Source of the DNA: Marivirga harenae
GTDB taxonomy: Bacteria > Bacteroidota > Bacteroidia > Cytophagales > Cyclobacteriaceae
Reading direction: 5' to 3'
Length of the DNA stretch: 64,000 nucleotides
NCBI RefSeq assembly: GCF_030534335.1
Contig: NZ_CP130565.1
Coordinates: forward strand, 2,005,501-2,069,500
The notes under the pieces are model-generated. The model ran no database searches and was not told where the DNA came from. It saw nothing but the letters and a program-made list of their open reading frames with translations. The position numbers and the translations under genes are program-made. Positions 43,701 through 51,828 of this stretch are shown here, in pieces (position 1 is the first letter of the stretch; every line of letters starts with the position of its first letter).

Positions 43701-45413
43701 ATGAAAAACACTAAAACAATTATATTAGTCATCCTAATCAGTGTTGTTGCTGGAGGTATACTTGGCTACTTCATCAGCACATCAAGTCATCAGCACATCA
43801 ATACATCGGATAATCAGCAGATCGAAGAATCGGTTCCTGAAGTCTGGACTTGCTCAATGCACCCCTCGGTCAGACAAAACGAACCAGGAGACTGTCCAAT
43901 TTGTGGGATGGACCTTATTCCTTTAGATGAATCTAACAGTGATGTACTGAGCCCAGATGCTGTGAGTATGTCAGCTACTGCTATGCAATTGGCGCAGGTG
44001 AGCACCGCTAAGGTCCAGCGCAAATCAATTGAAAAGGATATTCGAGTGACAGGAAAAATCCAGGCGAATGAAAAGCAAAATTATTCGCTTTCCGCACATT
44101 TTCCGGGCAGAATAGAAAATTTGAGATTGAATTACACAGGTGAATATGTCAGAAAAGGGCAAGTTATTGCTACCCTATATTCTCCGGATCTATTGACGGC
44201 TCAAGAGGAATTGCTTCAAGCCTATAATGATAGGGAAATGCAGCCAAGCTTATTTGAAGCTGCCATAGAGAAACTGAAAAATTGGAAGTTAAATGATGCG
44301 CAGATTGAGAAGATTATTGATTTAGGTAGGCCCAGAGAGCAATTTGAAATTATGGCTGATTTTTCAGGTTATGTAACTGAAAAGAAAGTGAAGGAAGGGG
44401 ACTATGTGCAGAAGGGGCAATCACTTTTTCAGTTGAATAATTTCTCCAAAGTTTGGGTAGTCTTTGATGTATATGAGCAAGATATCCCTTTTGTTGAACT
44501 TGGAAGCAAAGTGGATTTCAAAATTGCTTCTTTTCCCAATGAAGAATTTTCGGGAAAGATCGACTTTATTAATCCAACATTGAGTGCTCAAAGTAGAGTA
44601 GCGGAGGCAAGAGCTGATATTCAAAATACTGATGGAAAATTGAAACCTGAGATGCTCGTTTCAGGCCAAATAAATTATGAGAATCAAGCTAGATCTGTTG
44701 TGGTTATACCTAAGTCGGCAGTAATGTGGACTGGCAAAAAATCTGTGGTTTATGTGCAAGAGCACACGGAAAAGGGAATAAGCTTTGTAATGAGGGGAAT
44801 CGACTTAGGATTGCCTTTGAATGATGAATATGTAATTGAAAGTGGATTAGCAGAAGGAGAAGAGATCGCTGTTCAGGGAGCGTTTAGTATTGATGCAGCT
44901 GCTCAACTTGCAGGTAAGCCAAGTATGATGAGTGCTGAAAGGCAGGATGATTTTGCTGTTGAGATCTCAGATGAGGCACAAGCCGAATTACGAAGACTAT
45001 ACCCTTCCTATTTTCAATTAAAAGAAGCGTTGACTAAAGATGATTTTCAGTCTGCTTTAGCTCGAGCTAAGGAATTGAAATCAGTTTATCAAAAAATTGA
45101 TATGCAGGCATTTCAGGATGATGTTCATGACAAATGGATGGGCTATCATGCTAAGATGGAAAAAGTGCTGGAGCATATTCATCATCATGATGATATTGAA
45201 AGCTTACGGAAGAATTTTATTGCACTTTCCGACTGGATGATTGAAATGACGGAGACCTTTAGTCCCACTAGGGAGAAGCTATATTTACAACATTGCCCCA
45301 TGGCTGACAATGACCAGGGCGCAGATTGGCTTAGTATGGAAGAAGAGATTGTGAATCCTTATTTCGGATCTAGCATGCTAACATGTGGTGAGGTTGAAAA
45401 GGTGATAAATTAA
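43701..45413 (+). CDS. cusB: CusB-type periplasmic adaptor with metal-binding and DUF3347 domains
   Basis: This 570-residue membrane-fusion protein has an N-terminal anchor (about 7-26), a heavy-metal-binding domain WTCSMHPSVRQ ... GDCPICGMDLIP with Cys51, His54, Cys65 and Cys68, an adaptor core of lipoyl, hairpin and beta-barrel domains (about 100-405), and a C-terminal DUF3347 domain (about 420-570). The last contains HCPMADNDQGADWLSMEEE and NPYFGSSMLTCG, which recur almost unchanged in the free DUF3347 lipoprotein at 46929. It joins the RND pump to the outer-membrane channel and may pass Cu(I) or Ag(I) to it. Confidence 0.93.
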   Translation: MKNTKTIILVILISVVAGGILGYFISTSSHQHINTSDNQQIEESVPEVWTCSMHPSVRQNEPGDCPICGMDLIPLDESNSDVLSPDAVSMSATAMQLAQVSTAKVQRKSIEKDIRVTGKIQANEKQNYSLSAHFPGRIENLRLNYTGEYVRKGQVIATLYSPDLLTAQEELLQAYNDREMQPSLFEAAIEKLKNWKLNDAQIEKIIDLGRPREQFEIMADFSGYVTEKKVKEGDYVQKGQSLFQLNNFSKVWVVFDVYEQDIPFVELGSKVDFKIASFPNEEFSGKIDFINPTLSAQSRVAEARADIQNTDGKLKPEMLVSGQINYENQARSVVVIPKSAVMWTGKKSVVYVQEHTEKGISFVMRGIDLGLPLNDEYVIESGLAEGEEIAVQGAFSIDAAAQLAGKPSMMSAERQDDFAVEISDEAQAELRRLYPSYFQLKEALTKDDFQSALARAKELKSVYQKIDMQAFQDDVHDKWMGYHAKMEKVLEHIHHHDDIESLRKNFIALSDWMIEMTETFSPTREKLYLQHCPMADNDQGADWLSMEEEIVNPYFGSSMLTCGEVEKVIN

Positions 45414-45497
45414 GTTGTTTTTCAAGACTTTTGGTATTGAAACGATTTCTATGCTTTTTTTCAAAAAGATAAATTTTATGAACTAAAATTAATTTTT

Positions 45498-46721
45498 ATG
45501 AATGATTTTTTAATAAAGTGGGGTGAAGCTGCTAACACCTCAATTGGCTTTTTTTGGATGGCACTGTGGGCATTTATTCTAGGATATGCCTTGAGTAGTA
45601 TGATCCAGGTATTTGTGACCGAAGAGAGAATGCAGAAAACGATGGGAGGAAGCGGAGCTAAATCGGTTTTTCTGGGAACCTTTTTTGGGTTTATTAGTAG
45701 TTCCTGCAGTTTTTCAGCTTTGGCATCTGCTAAATCTCTTTTTAAGAAGGGAGCCAGTTTTATATCATCTTTAGCTTTCATGTTGTCTTCTACCAATTTG
45801 GTGATAGAACTGGGTATTGTCATCTCTATTTTTCTGGGTTGGCAATTTGTAGTGGGAGAGTATGTAGGAGGTGTAATTTTAATATTATTTAGTTGGCTAT
45901 TAGTCCGGCTTATTAACCCTTCTAAATTAATTAAGAAGGCTAAAGATAATTTAGGTTCTGCAGAGGAAGGGGATGTTGAAAAAGTAAGCTTTAAAGACAA
46001 GATTAAATCACAGAAAGAGTGGGCGAAAGTTGGGAAGCAATATTTCATGGAATGGAAAATGGTATGGAAAGATGTTACCATCGGCTTTACCATTGCAGGA
46101 ATAGTGGCAGCTTTTGTGCCCGACAGCTTTTTTGAAACTTTATTTATTAATACCGGAAATGGCGAAGAATCATTTTCCTTTTTTACACTTCTAGAGCACG
46201 TTGTGATTGGCCCTGTAGCAGCATTTTTAACTTTTATTGGATCTATGGGGAATATTCCTTTAGCCGCATTGTTGTTTGGTAAGGGAGTGAGTTTTGCAGG
46301 AGTAATGGCTTTTATCTTTAGTGATTTGGTAGTCTTTCCAGTTTTAAGAATTAATGCTAAATACTACGGATGGCGGATGAGTTTTTTTATACTCTTCCTT
46401 TTATTTGCTTCATTAATAGTTGCTTCTTTAGGTCTTCACTATGGATTTGACCTTTTAAATATGTTGCCTGATCCTGCCTCAATTTCTATAATGGAGCAAT
46501 CATTTTTTAAAGTGGATTATACACTTTTTATGAATGTTGCATTCTTCATCATTTCAGGTGTTTTAATCTACTTCGGTTTTGTGAAGGGTAAAGATATTAT
46601 GCATCACAAAGAAATGGCCCCTAAGAGTCCGCTATTAGAAAAGACTTTGAAATACATGTCTTTTGTAGCCTACCTTTGGTTGCTTATAGGTGTTGGTATT
46701 CAGTATTTATATATTAGTTAG
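45498..46721 (+). CDS. Permease of the ArsP_1/DUF318 family
   Basis: This 407-residue membrane protein has at least eight helices in two halves and the GTFFGFISSSCSFSALASA stretch (near residues 52-71) whose cysteine-containing first-half signature marks the permease family PF03773. A second half near residues 190-290 repeats this pattern (GPVAAFLTFIGSMGNIPLAA). ArsP members export organoarsenicals; other members are linked to metal or unknown substrates. Lying between CusB and a DUF3347 lipoprotein, it is probably part of the metal-resistance block, but the substrate is not certain. Confidence 0.88.
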   Translation: MNDFLIKWGEAANTSIGFFWMALWAFILGYALSSMIQVFVTEERMQKTMGGSGAKSVFLGTFFGFISSSCSFSALASAKSLFKKGASFISSLAFMLSSTNLVIELGIVISIFLGWQFVVGEYVGGVILILFSWLLVRLINPSKLIKKAKDNLGSAEEGDVEKVSFKDKIKSQKEWAKVGKQYFMEWKMVWKDVTIGFTIAGIVAAFVPDSFFETLFINTGNGEESFSFFTLLEHVVIGPVAAFLTFIGSMGNIPLAALLFGKGVSFAGVMAFIFSDLVVFPVLRINAKYYGWRMSFFILFLLFASLIVASLGLHYGFDLLNMLPDPASISIMEQSFFKVDYTLFMNVAFFIISGVLIYFGFVKGKDIMHHKEMAPKSPLLEKTLKYMSFVAYLWLLIGVGIQYLYIS

Positions 46722-46897
46722 AGATTTTAAGATTCTAAATTGAGTAAGTATCATAAGTGCTATGTTAAAAAAGTGCCCCGTTTTATCGGTGTCCTAAATG
46801 GGATTCATTTTTCGGTTGCTTGAAGGAGCTCGAAATTTTTGTTATCATCACAAGGACTAAGCGATCTGAAATAACAATAAATTCAATTAATTAACTT

Positions 46898-46905
46898 TAC
46901 ATTTG
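46898..46905 (+). promoter_or_regulatory. -7 element (TACATTTG) of the DUF3347 lipoprotein gene
   Basis: TACATTTG matches TAnnTTTG exactly and lies 23 bases before the ATG at 46929. The 207-base spacer before this gene otherwise has no gene. Confidence 0.5.
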
Positions 46906-46928
46906 CAACAAGAGTAAATTTTATAAAA

Positions 46929-47456
46929 ATGAAAAAAGGAATAGTAAGTTTATTGGCACTAGCTGTGCTAACATTTGCATGCAGCCAAGAAAAAAAGTCA
47001 GAAGAAAAAGTAGCTGAAGAAACTCCACAGGAGGAGAAAGTAATGCAGGCGTCTACTTCGGAAGTTAGTTCAGAGCAGTTGAAGAGCATTTTGTCTTCGT
47101 ATTTTAATGTGAAAGACGCTTTGGTGAATACAGATGCAAAGGAAGCAAAATCTGCTTTAGCCAAGTTGTTGGAGAGTGTTGGCTCAGAATTTGAGCAAAT
47201 CAAGTCATTAACAAAAGAAATGCATGACCAAGAAGATGTTGAGGAAATCCGTTCTGGTTTTGATGATTTAAGTCAAGAGGTTTATGCATTAGTTAAAGAT
47301 AATGCAGAAAGTAAAGATCAAAAAGTGTATAAGCAATTTTGCCCGATGGCATTTAATAATGAAGGCGCATTTTGGTTAAGTGATAAAGAAGAAATCCGTA
47401 ATCCATATTTTGGTGATAAAATGCTGAAGTGTGGTAAGGTTCAAGAAGAGCTATAA
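46929..47456 (+). CDS. DUF3347 lipoprotein, related to the CusB C-terminus
   Basis: This 175-residue protein has a lipoprotein signal with Cys18 (LAVLTFACSQEKK), an acidic Glu-rich linker (about 20-50), and a DUF3347 domain of helices (about 53-130) ending with FCPMAFNNEGAFWLSDKEEI and NPYFGDKMLKCG. The two cysteines and the CPMA methionine match the C-terminal domain of the CusB gene in the same block. DUF3347 is known in periplasmic copper-related proteins. A role as a free copper or silver carrier that feeds CusB is plausible but inferred. It has its own promoter-like element. Confidence 0.88.
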   Translation: MKKGIVSLLALAVLTFACSQEKKSEEKVAEETPQEEKVMQASTSEVSSEQLKSILSSYFNVKDALVNTDAKEAKSALAKLLESVGSEFEQIKSLTKEMHDQEDVEEIRSGFDDLSQEVYALVKDNAESKDQKVYKQFCPMAFNNEGAFWLSDKEEIRNPYFGDKMLKCGKVQEEL

Positions 47457-47847
47457 AATTATGTGGTTAAACCTGTCAGGTTTCTTAAATTCTAATAAAG
47501 AAGAGGGCTAAAATTTTCCAACTCAGTTTGAAAGTTAAAACCTGACAGGTTTGGTTTTAAGTATAAGCAAATGAATTGATGGATAGATTAGCGGATGTTT
47601 TCAATTAAACAGTAAGATAGTAAAAGCTTTTCAAATAGAATTTTATGATAAGCGGATCAATTTTATCAATTAAGTTTATTGATTTTAGCTTTATTTAAGG
47701 GGTTTTTAAGATGGAGTATTTTTCAAATTTTAAACAATAGTCGCAGATGTGACATTTGTTACTGAAATAGAAATGTGTGTAGCAACAATTTTTTCTATCT
47801 TTACGTTTTCAAAGACAGAATAAGAAATTAATTAAATAGAAAATAAG
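47457..47847. other. Spacer of 391 bases before trxA
   Basis: No gene is seen. The stretch contains a pair of AAACCTGnCAGGTTT palindromes (described separately) and, near its right end, TATCTTTA at 47796-47803, a possible -7 for trxA 44 bases before its ATG. Confidence 0.6.
47469..47552. repeat. Pair of 15-base AAACCTGnCAGGTTT palindromes
   Basis: AAACCTGTCAGGTTT at 47469-47483 and AAACCTGACAGGTTT at 47538-47552 have 7-base arms around one central base. They differ only in that base, so each is the reverse complement of the other. Palindromes of this sequence are, to my knowledge, scattered between genes in several Bacteroidota genomes. They are 54 bases apart. Confidence 0.7.
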
Positions 47848-48171
47848 ATGGCAAGTACTGTAGAAATAACTGACAGCAATTTTGAAGAAATATTAAAATC
47901 AGACCAACCAGTATTGGTTGACTTCTGGGCAGAGTGGTGTGGACCTTGTAAAATGATCGGCCCATTGGTCGAAGAATTAGCCGGAGACTATGATGGAAAA
48001 GCGGTAATTGGAAAAGTCAACGTTGACGAAAATCCTAATGTGTCTGCTAAGTTCGGAATCAGGAGCATTCCTACTTTGTTGGTTTTCAAAGGAGGAGAAG
48101 TTGTGGATAAGCAAATTGGTGCAGTTCCAAAACAGGTTTTAGCTGACAAAATTAATGCTCAAATGGCTTAA
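47848..48171 (+). CDS. trxA: Thioredoxin
   Basis: This 107-residue protein has the thioredoxin fold with active site WCGPCK (Cys31 and Cys34), the buried Asp of DFWAEW, and the cis-Pro of RSIPTLLVF near residue 75. It reduces cytoplasmic disulfides and supplies electrons to peroxiredoxins such as the one at 37439. It stands alone with a terminator downstream. Confidence 0.96.
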   Translation: MASTVEITDSNFEEILKSDQPVLVDFWAEWCGPCKMIGPLVEELAGDYDGKAVIGKVNVDENPNVSAKFGIRSIPTLLVFKGGEVVDKQIGAVPKQVLADKINAQMA

Positions 48172-48192
48172 TAAGCTAAATTAAAATATCAT

Positions 48193-48230
48193 AAAATGGC
48201 TACTTTTTAATTAAGGTAGCCATTTTTTTT
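48193..48230 (+). terminator. Rho-independent terminator of trxA
   Basis: AAAATGGCTAC and GTAGCCATTTT form an 11-base stem with a loop of 12 bases, followed by a T run. The A-rich 5' side also makes it usable from the minus strand, where the arginine cluster ends nearby. Confidence 0.85.
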
Positions 48231-48287
48231 AGAGTTCTTTTAAAAGTATTCACTTCCAATCCAGCTTCAAACTGTTTTTTGTGCGCC

Positions 48288-48307
48288 ATTCCTGCGCAGT
48301 CAGGAAT
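48288..48307. repeat. ATTCCTG...CAGGAAT hairpin repeat
   Basis: ATTCCTG and CAGGAAT form a 7-base stem with the loop CGCAGT. Sequences of this type (cattcctgcg...caggaatct) are, to my knowledge, common dispersed repeats in bacterial intergenic DNA. It lies between trxA and argH and is the reason I do not accept the open frame at 48200-48406 as a gene. Confidence 0.6.
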
Positions 48308-48374
48308 CTTGTGTACTTGAATCTCAGTTTCAATTCTATTCTTTAAAATTACGGTGTTCGTTCTCAACATTTTT

Positions 48375-49706
48375 TTACCCCAGCAATCTTCCTTTACTAA
48401 GCTCAATCATACTAAAATTAAAACGTTTGATTTTAGATTGCATCTTTTCATTAATCTCTTCCAAACATAAATTCCCGATACTCCCTTCATGAATATGGTC
48501 TAGTTGAGCTGCGGCCTTAAAATCTCCTTTATCTATATCCAAGCCCACTTTTTTATAAGCATCTCTAAAGGATATACCGCTTTTTACCAATCTGTTTACT
48601 TCTTCCACACTAAATAGGTATTGATATTTTTTATCTTCCAAAATATTTTGCTCCAGTTTAATTTCTTTTAACATAAAGTGTGTGATATTTAAGCAATCCA
48701 AAGTGGTTTCGATACCAGGAAAAATGTATTCCTTCAATAATTGCTTATCGCGATGGTAGCCTGTAGTTAAATTGGTATCATTCAATATAATGGCATTTGG
48801 GATGGCATGCAGTTGATTACTTTTTGCACGCACGAGTTCCATAACATCAGGATTTTTTTTATGTGGCATTATGCTACTACCAGTTGTGAATTCATCTGGG
48901 AAGCTAACAAAAGCGAAATGCTGATTCATAAAAAGACAAATGTCTGATGCCATTCTGTTAAGCGTACCTCCAACAGCACTCAATGCAAATGCTAGAGTTT
49001 TTTCGGTTTTCCCTCTACTGCTTTGAGCATTAATTACATTGTGGTGCATGTCTGAAAAGCCCAGTATTTCAGTGGTGAAGGTTCTATCTAGTGGGAAGGA
49101 TGAACCATAACCGGCAGCCGAACCTAAGGGGTTTTTATCTATAATTTGAAAGGCGGCAAACAGGATATCCATGTCCTCCGCCAAAGACTCAGCAAAACTA
49201 CTGAACCATAAGCCAAACGAAGAGGGCATAGCCAGCTGAGTATGAGTATAGCCGGGCATCAAGTCCTGTTTATGTTTTTCAGCAAGGTGCAGCAAAAGAT
49301 CAAATAATTGCTTGCTGGACTCTACTATTTCTTTGACTTTATCCCGATAAAACAATTTTAAATCCACAAGTACTTGATCATTTCTTGATCGTCCACTATG
49401 GATTTTCTTCCCTATATCTCCTAATCTTTCCGTTAACAAAAACTCGATTTGGCTGTGGATATCCTCAACACCTTCCTGAATTTGGAATTTACCTCCTTGA
49501 ATTTCTTGATAGATATTTTTTAATTCTTTCGATAGAGCCTCGAACTCGTTGTCAGATATTAGCTGAATTTTCGCTAACATAGTTATATGTGCTATGGAGC
49601 CCAATACATCATATGGAGCTAATAGAAGATCAAATTCAGTATCTTTCCCAATGGTGAACTGTTCTATTTCTTTTAAGGAGTCCGTGTTTTTTTGCCAGAT
49701 CTTCAT
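48375..49706 (-). CDS. argH: Argininosuccinate lyase
   Basis: This 443-residue enzyme splits argininosuccinate into arginine and fumarate. The family signature GSSIMPHKKNPDVMELVRAK is near residue 280, and the earlier HSGRSRNDQVLVDLKL and PGYTHTQLAMPSSFG segments carry active-site residues. It is the last gene of the minus-strand arginine cluster. Its ATG overlaps the argE stop (ATGA), indicating coupled translation. The C-terminus is normal, and the cluster is closed by the hairpin region before trxA. Confidence 0.94.
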   Translation of the reverse strand: MKIWQKNTDSLKEIEQFTIGKDTEFDLLLAPYDVLGSIAHITMLAKIQLISDNEFEALSKELKNIYQEIQGGKFQIQEGVEDIHSQIEFLLTERLGDIGKKIHSGRSRNDQVLVDLKLFYRDKVKEIVESSKQLFDLLLHLAEKHKQDLMPGYTHTQLAMPSSFGLWFSSFAESLAEDMDILFAAFQIIDKNPLGSAAGYGSSFPLDRTFTTEILGFSDMHHNVINAQSSRGKTEKTLAFALSAVGGTLNRMASDICLFMNQHFAFVSFPDEFTTGSSIMPHKKNPDVMELVRAKSNQLHAIPNAIILNDTNLTTGYHRDKQLLKEYIFPGIETTLDCLNITHFMLKEIKLEQNILEDKKYQYLFSVEEVNRLVKSGISFRDAYKKVGLDIDKGDFKAAAQLDHIHEGSIGNLCLEEINEKMQSKIKRFNFSMIELSKGRLLG

Positions 49707-50791
49707 TTTGTGGTATTTTGATGGTTCATGTATCTTTCCAGCAATTGAATGTAAATTTCAATGCCTTCTTCAATTTCTTTTATTTCAATAAATTCATCTG
49801 CAGTATGAGAGCGTTCCGATTTCCCCGGACCGATTTTTACGGAGTCAAATGGAATAAGTGCCTGATCAGATAAAGTTGGGCTTCCGAATCTTTCCAATCC
49901 TAATACTATCGCTACTTCCATTATTTTGTGCTTTTCAGGAAGAAAAGAGCTTTGTAATCTGAATGATCTAGCTTTTAATTCGCTTTGTAATTGGCTTTGT
50001 AATTCTTCAAAGGCTTCCTCTAAAGTATAAGCATCCGTAATCCTAACATCCAAAGTGAATTCACAAACATCAGGCACGACATTGTGCTGCTGTCCTGCTT
50101 TTATCAATGTGGCGCTTACTTTATTCTCGCCTAAATATTTTGATGATTTTTTAAATTTAAAATCCCTGACTTTCAGAATGTCTTCCATAGCTTTATAGAT
50201 GGCATTTTCTCCTTCGTCTCTGGCAGCATGTCCGGCTTTTCCCTTTGCAACGGCATCTATTACCAATAAGCCTTTCTCTGCTACTGCCAGTTTCATTTCT
50301 GTCGGTTCGCCTACTATGGCCACTTCGCATATCGGAATTTGTTCAAGCGCTCTGCTGATTCCATTTTGTCCACTTATTTCTTCTTCTGCGGAAGCGATAA
50401 AAATGAGGTTGTAGGGAATATCTTTAGGATAAAAAAATAGAAAAGTGACAATTAAACTTACCAATGAAGCTCCGGCATCATTACTTCCTAACCCATAAAG
50501 TTTTCCACCTTCCTCTATTGCCTCAAATGGATTTTTGGTATAGCTTACATTTGGTTTTACTGTATCATGATGAGAATTAAGCAAAATGGAAGGCTTTTGC
50601 TCATTAAAATGAAAATTATAGGCGATTAGGTTATTGCCTATCCGCTTAAAACTCACTGATTCACTGTTCAGGAAATGCCCTATTGCATCAGCAGTTTTAT
50701 CCTCTTCTTTGCTGAAAGAGTCAATTGTTATCAATTCTTTTAATAATTGAATGGCTTTAGCTTTCAAGTCTATGAGTTGAGTATTTTCCAT
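49703..50791 (-). CDS. argE: M20-family acyl-ornithine or acyl-citrulline deacylase
   Basis: This M20 zinc peptidase-like enzyme removes the acyl group late in arginine synthesis; with an acyl-ornithine carbamoyltransferase upstream, the substrate is probably N-acyl-citrulline. Metal-binding regions are HHDTVKPN (near residue 77), GSNDAGASLVS, SAEEEISGQNG and, at the end, RSHTADEFIEI. I place the start at the ATG at 50789-50791, which overlaps the argB stop as TAATG; an upstream TTG at 50800 is also in frame. This gives 362 residues. The stop overlaps the argH start. Confidence 0.88.
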   Translation of the reverse strand: MENTQLIDLKAKAIQLLKELITIDSFSKEEDKTADAIGHFLNSESVSFKRIGNNLIAYNFHFNEQKPSILLNSHHDTVKPNVSYTKNPFEAIEEGGKLYGLGSNDAGASLVSLIVTFLFFYPKDIPYNLIFIASAEEEISGQNGISRALEQIPICEVAIVGEPTEMKLAVAEKGLLVIDAVAKGKAGHAARDEGENAIYKAMEDILKVRDFKFKKSSKYLGENKVSATLIKAGQQHNVVPDVCEFTLDVRITDAYTLEEAFEELQSQLQSELKARSFRLQSSFLPEKHKIMEVAIVLGLERFGSPTLSDQALIPFDSVKIGPGKSERSHTADEFIEIKEIEEGIEIYIQLLERYMNHQNTTK

Positions 50792-51591
50792 TATGCACAA
50801 ATAAAGGTTCCTGTTTTTTGATCGGCTATTGCTTTATCGATATCATCTGCCGACCCAATTCTTATTTTTGATACTCCAGATTTTAAAGCTTGAAATGCAT
50901 TCTCTAATTTTGGTTTCATGCCGTCATAAATCAAGGATTTAGACAAAAGTTCTGCATAAGATTTAGGGTTTAGTTGTGGAATAATTGATTTCTCATCGTC
51001 AACATCCAACAAAACTCCTTTTTTATCAAAGCATAGCCATAAATTCACTTCAAACTGCGTTTGCAAGGCACAGGCAATTTCCATGGCAATTGTGTCGCCA
51101 TTGGTATTCAGTAATTGCCCTTTTCCGTTATGCGTAATCGGGCAAATGACAGGAGTTAATTTTTGCGTTAATAGGCTTTCAAGGAAGTCCTTATTTACTT
51201 TTTGAATATCTCCTGCAAAGCCATAATCAATCGTTTTTACTGCTCTTTTTTCTGCCTTAAGCAAATTTGCATCCGCACCACTCAAGCCAATTGCATTCAC
51301 TTTTAATGCTTGAAGTTTGGCTACTATCTTTTTATTGATCAATCCGCCATAAACCATGGTGATTAAATTGAGCGTCTCTTCATCAGTTATTCTTCTGCCT
51401 TCATGAAAATGAGGCGATATCCCCATTTTTTCACCTATTTGATTTGCCAAAATTCCACCGCCATGAACCAAGATTTTCTGTCCTGGTATTTTGGAAAAGG
51501 ATGTGATAAACTGAGCTAAAGCTTCTTCATTATCAATGGTTTTTCCTCCTATTTTAATGATATTCACGACTTCTTTATTCTTCATTTTCAT
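50791..51591 (-). CDS. argB: N-acylglutamate kinase
   Basis: This 266-residue amino-acid kinase phosphorylates N-acetylglutamate (or its succinyl analogue). The N-terminal IIKIGGKTI, the LVHGGG loop (near residue 40) and the INTNGDT-like LLNTNGDTIAMEIA segment (near residue 160) fit ArgB. ATG at 51591 (MKMKNK) or 51585 could be the start. It lies 237 bases from the carbamoyltransferase gene, a gap that contains two hairpins, so it might have its own expression. Its end overlaps the argE start. Confidence 0.9.
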   Translation of the reverse strand: MKMKNKEVVNIIKIGGKTIDNEEALAQFITSFSKIPGQKILVHGGGILANQIGEKMGISPHFHEGRRITDEETLNLITMVYGGLINKKIVAKLQALKVNAIGLSGADANLLKAEKRAVKTIDYGFAGDIQKVNKDFLESLLTQKLTPVICPITHNGKGQLLNTNGDTIAMEIACALQTQFEVNLWLCFDKKGVLLDVDDEKSIIPQLNPKSYAELLSKSLIYDGMKPKLENAFQALKSGVSKIRIGSADDIDKAIADQKTGTFICA

Positions 51592-51828
51592 TTAATTTGC
51601 AGGTTATTTTCCTTTGTGTTCTATTGTATCTTTTGTGGTTAAAAAAGAATATTTGTTAATTTTTACCAACCTTTGCTAATTCCCACCACAATAGAAACAA
51701 AACCTGTCTGCCGCAGGCAGGGAAAACAAAAAGTTTTTCGCCTTAGCGAAAAATTCCTTAATGAAATTTCCTTGATATAATAGCATTAGTCTGTCACCAG
51801 CTGTGTAGGTTACATACACTTAGAATTT
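51592..51828. repeat. Spacer with hairpins and a dispersed repeat between argB and the carbamoyltransferase gene
   Basis: The spacer has CCTGTCTGCCGCAGGCAGG at 51703-51721 (core CTGCCGCAGGCAG at 51708-51720) and TTTTTCGCCTTAGCGAAAAA at 51734-51753, a strong 8-base-arm hairpin. CTTTTGTGGTTAAA at 51630-51643 matches the copy at 34226-34239 exactly, with similar flanks. The second hairpin could attenuate transcription of argB on the minus strand, where it is followed by T-rich sequence only weakly. Confidence 0.6.

Noticed and set aside
45476-46093. Minus-strand frame of 205 codons
   Set aside because: It is antisense to the ArsP_1-type permease gene, which has clear membrane helices and family motifs.
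47469-47552. The two palindromes read as the ends of an insertion sequence or a two-repeat CRISPR
   Set aside because: The space between them is only 54 bases with no transposase and no target duplication, and two palindromes of 15 bases do not make a CRISPR array.
48200-48406. Minus-strand frame of 68 codons between trxA and argH
   Set aside because: It runs through the trxA terminator and a dispersed ATTCCTG...CAGGAAT hairpin repeat, and overlaps the argH end. It may be chance.
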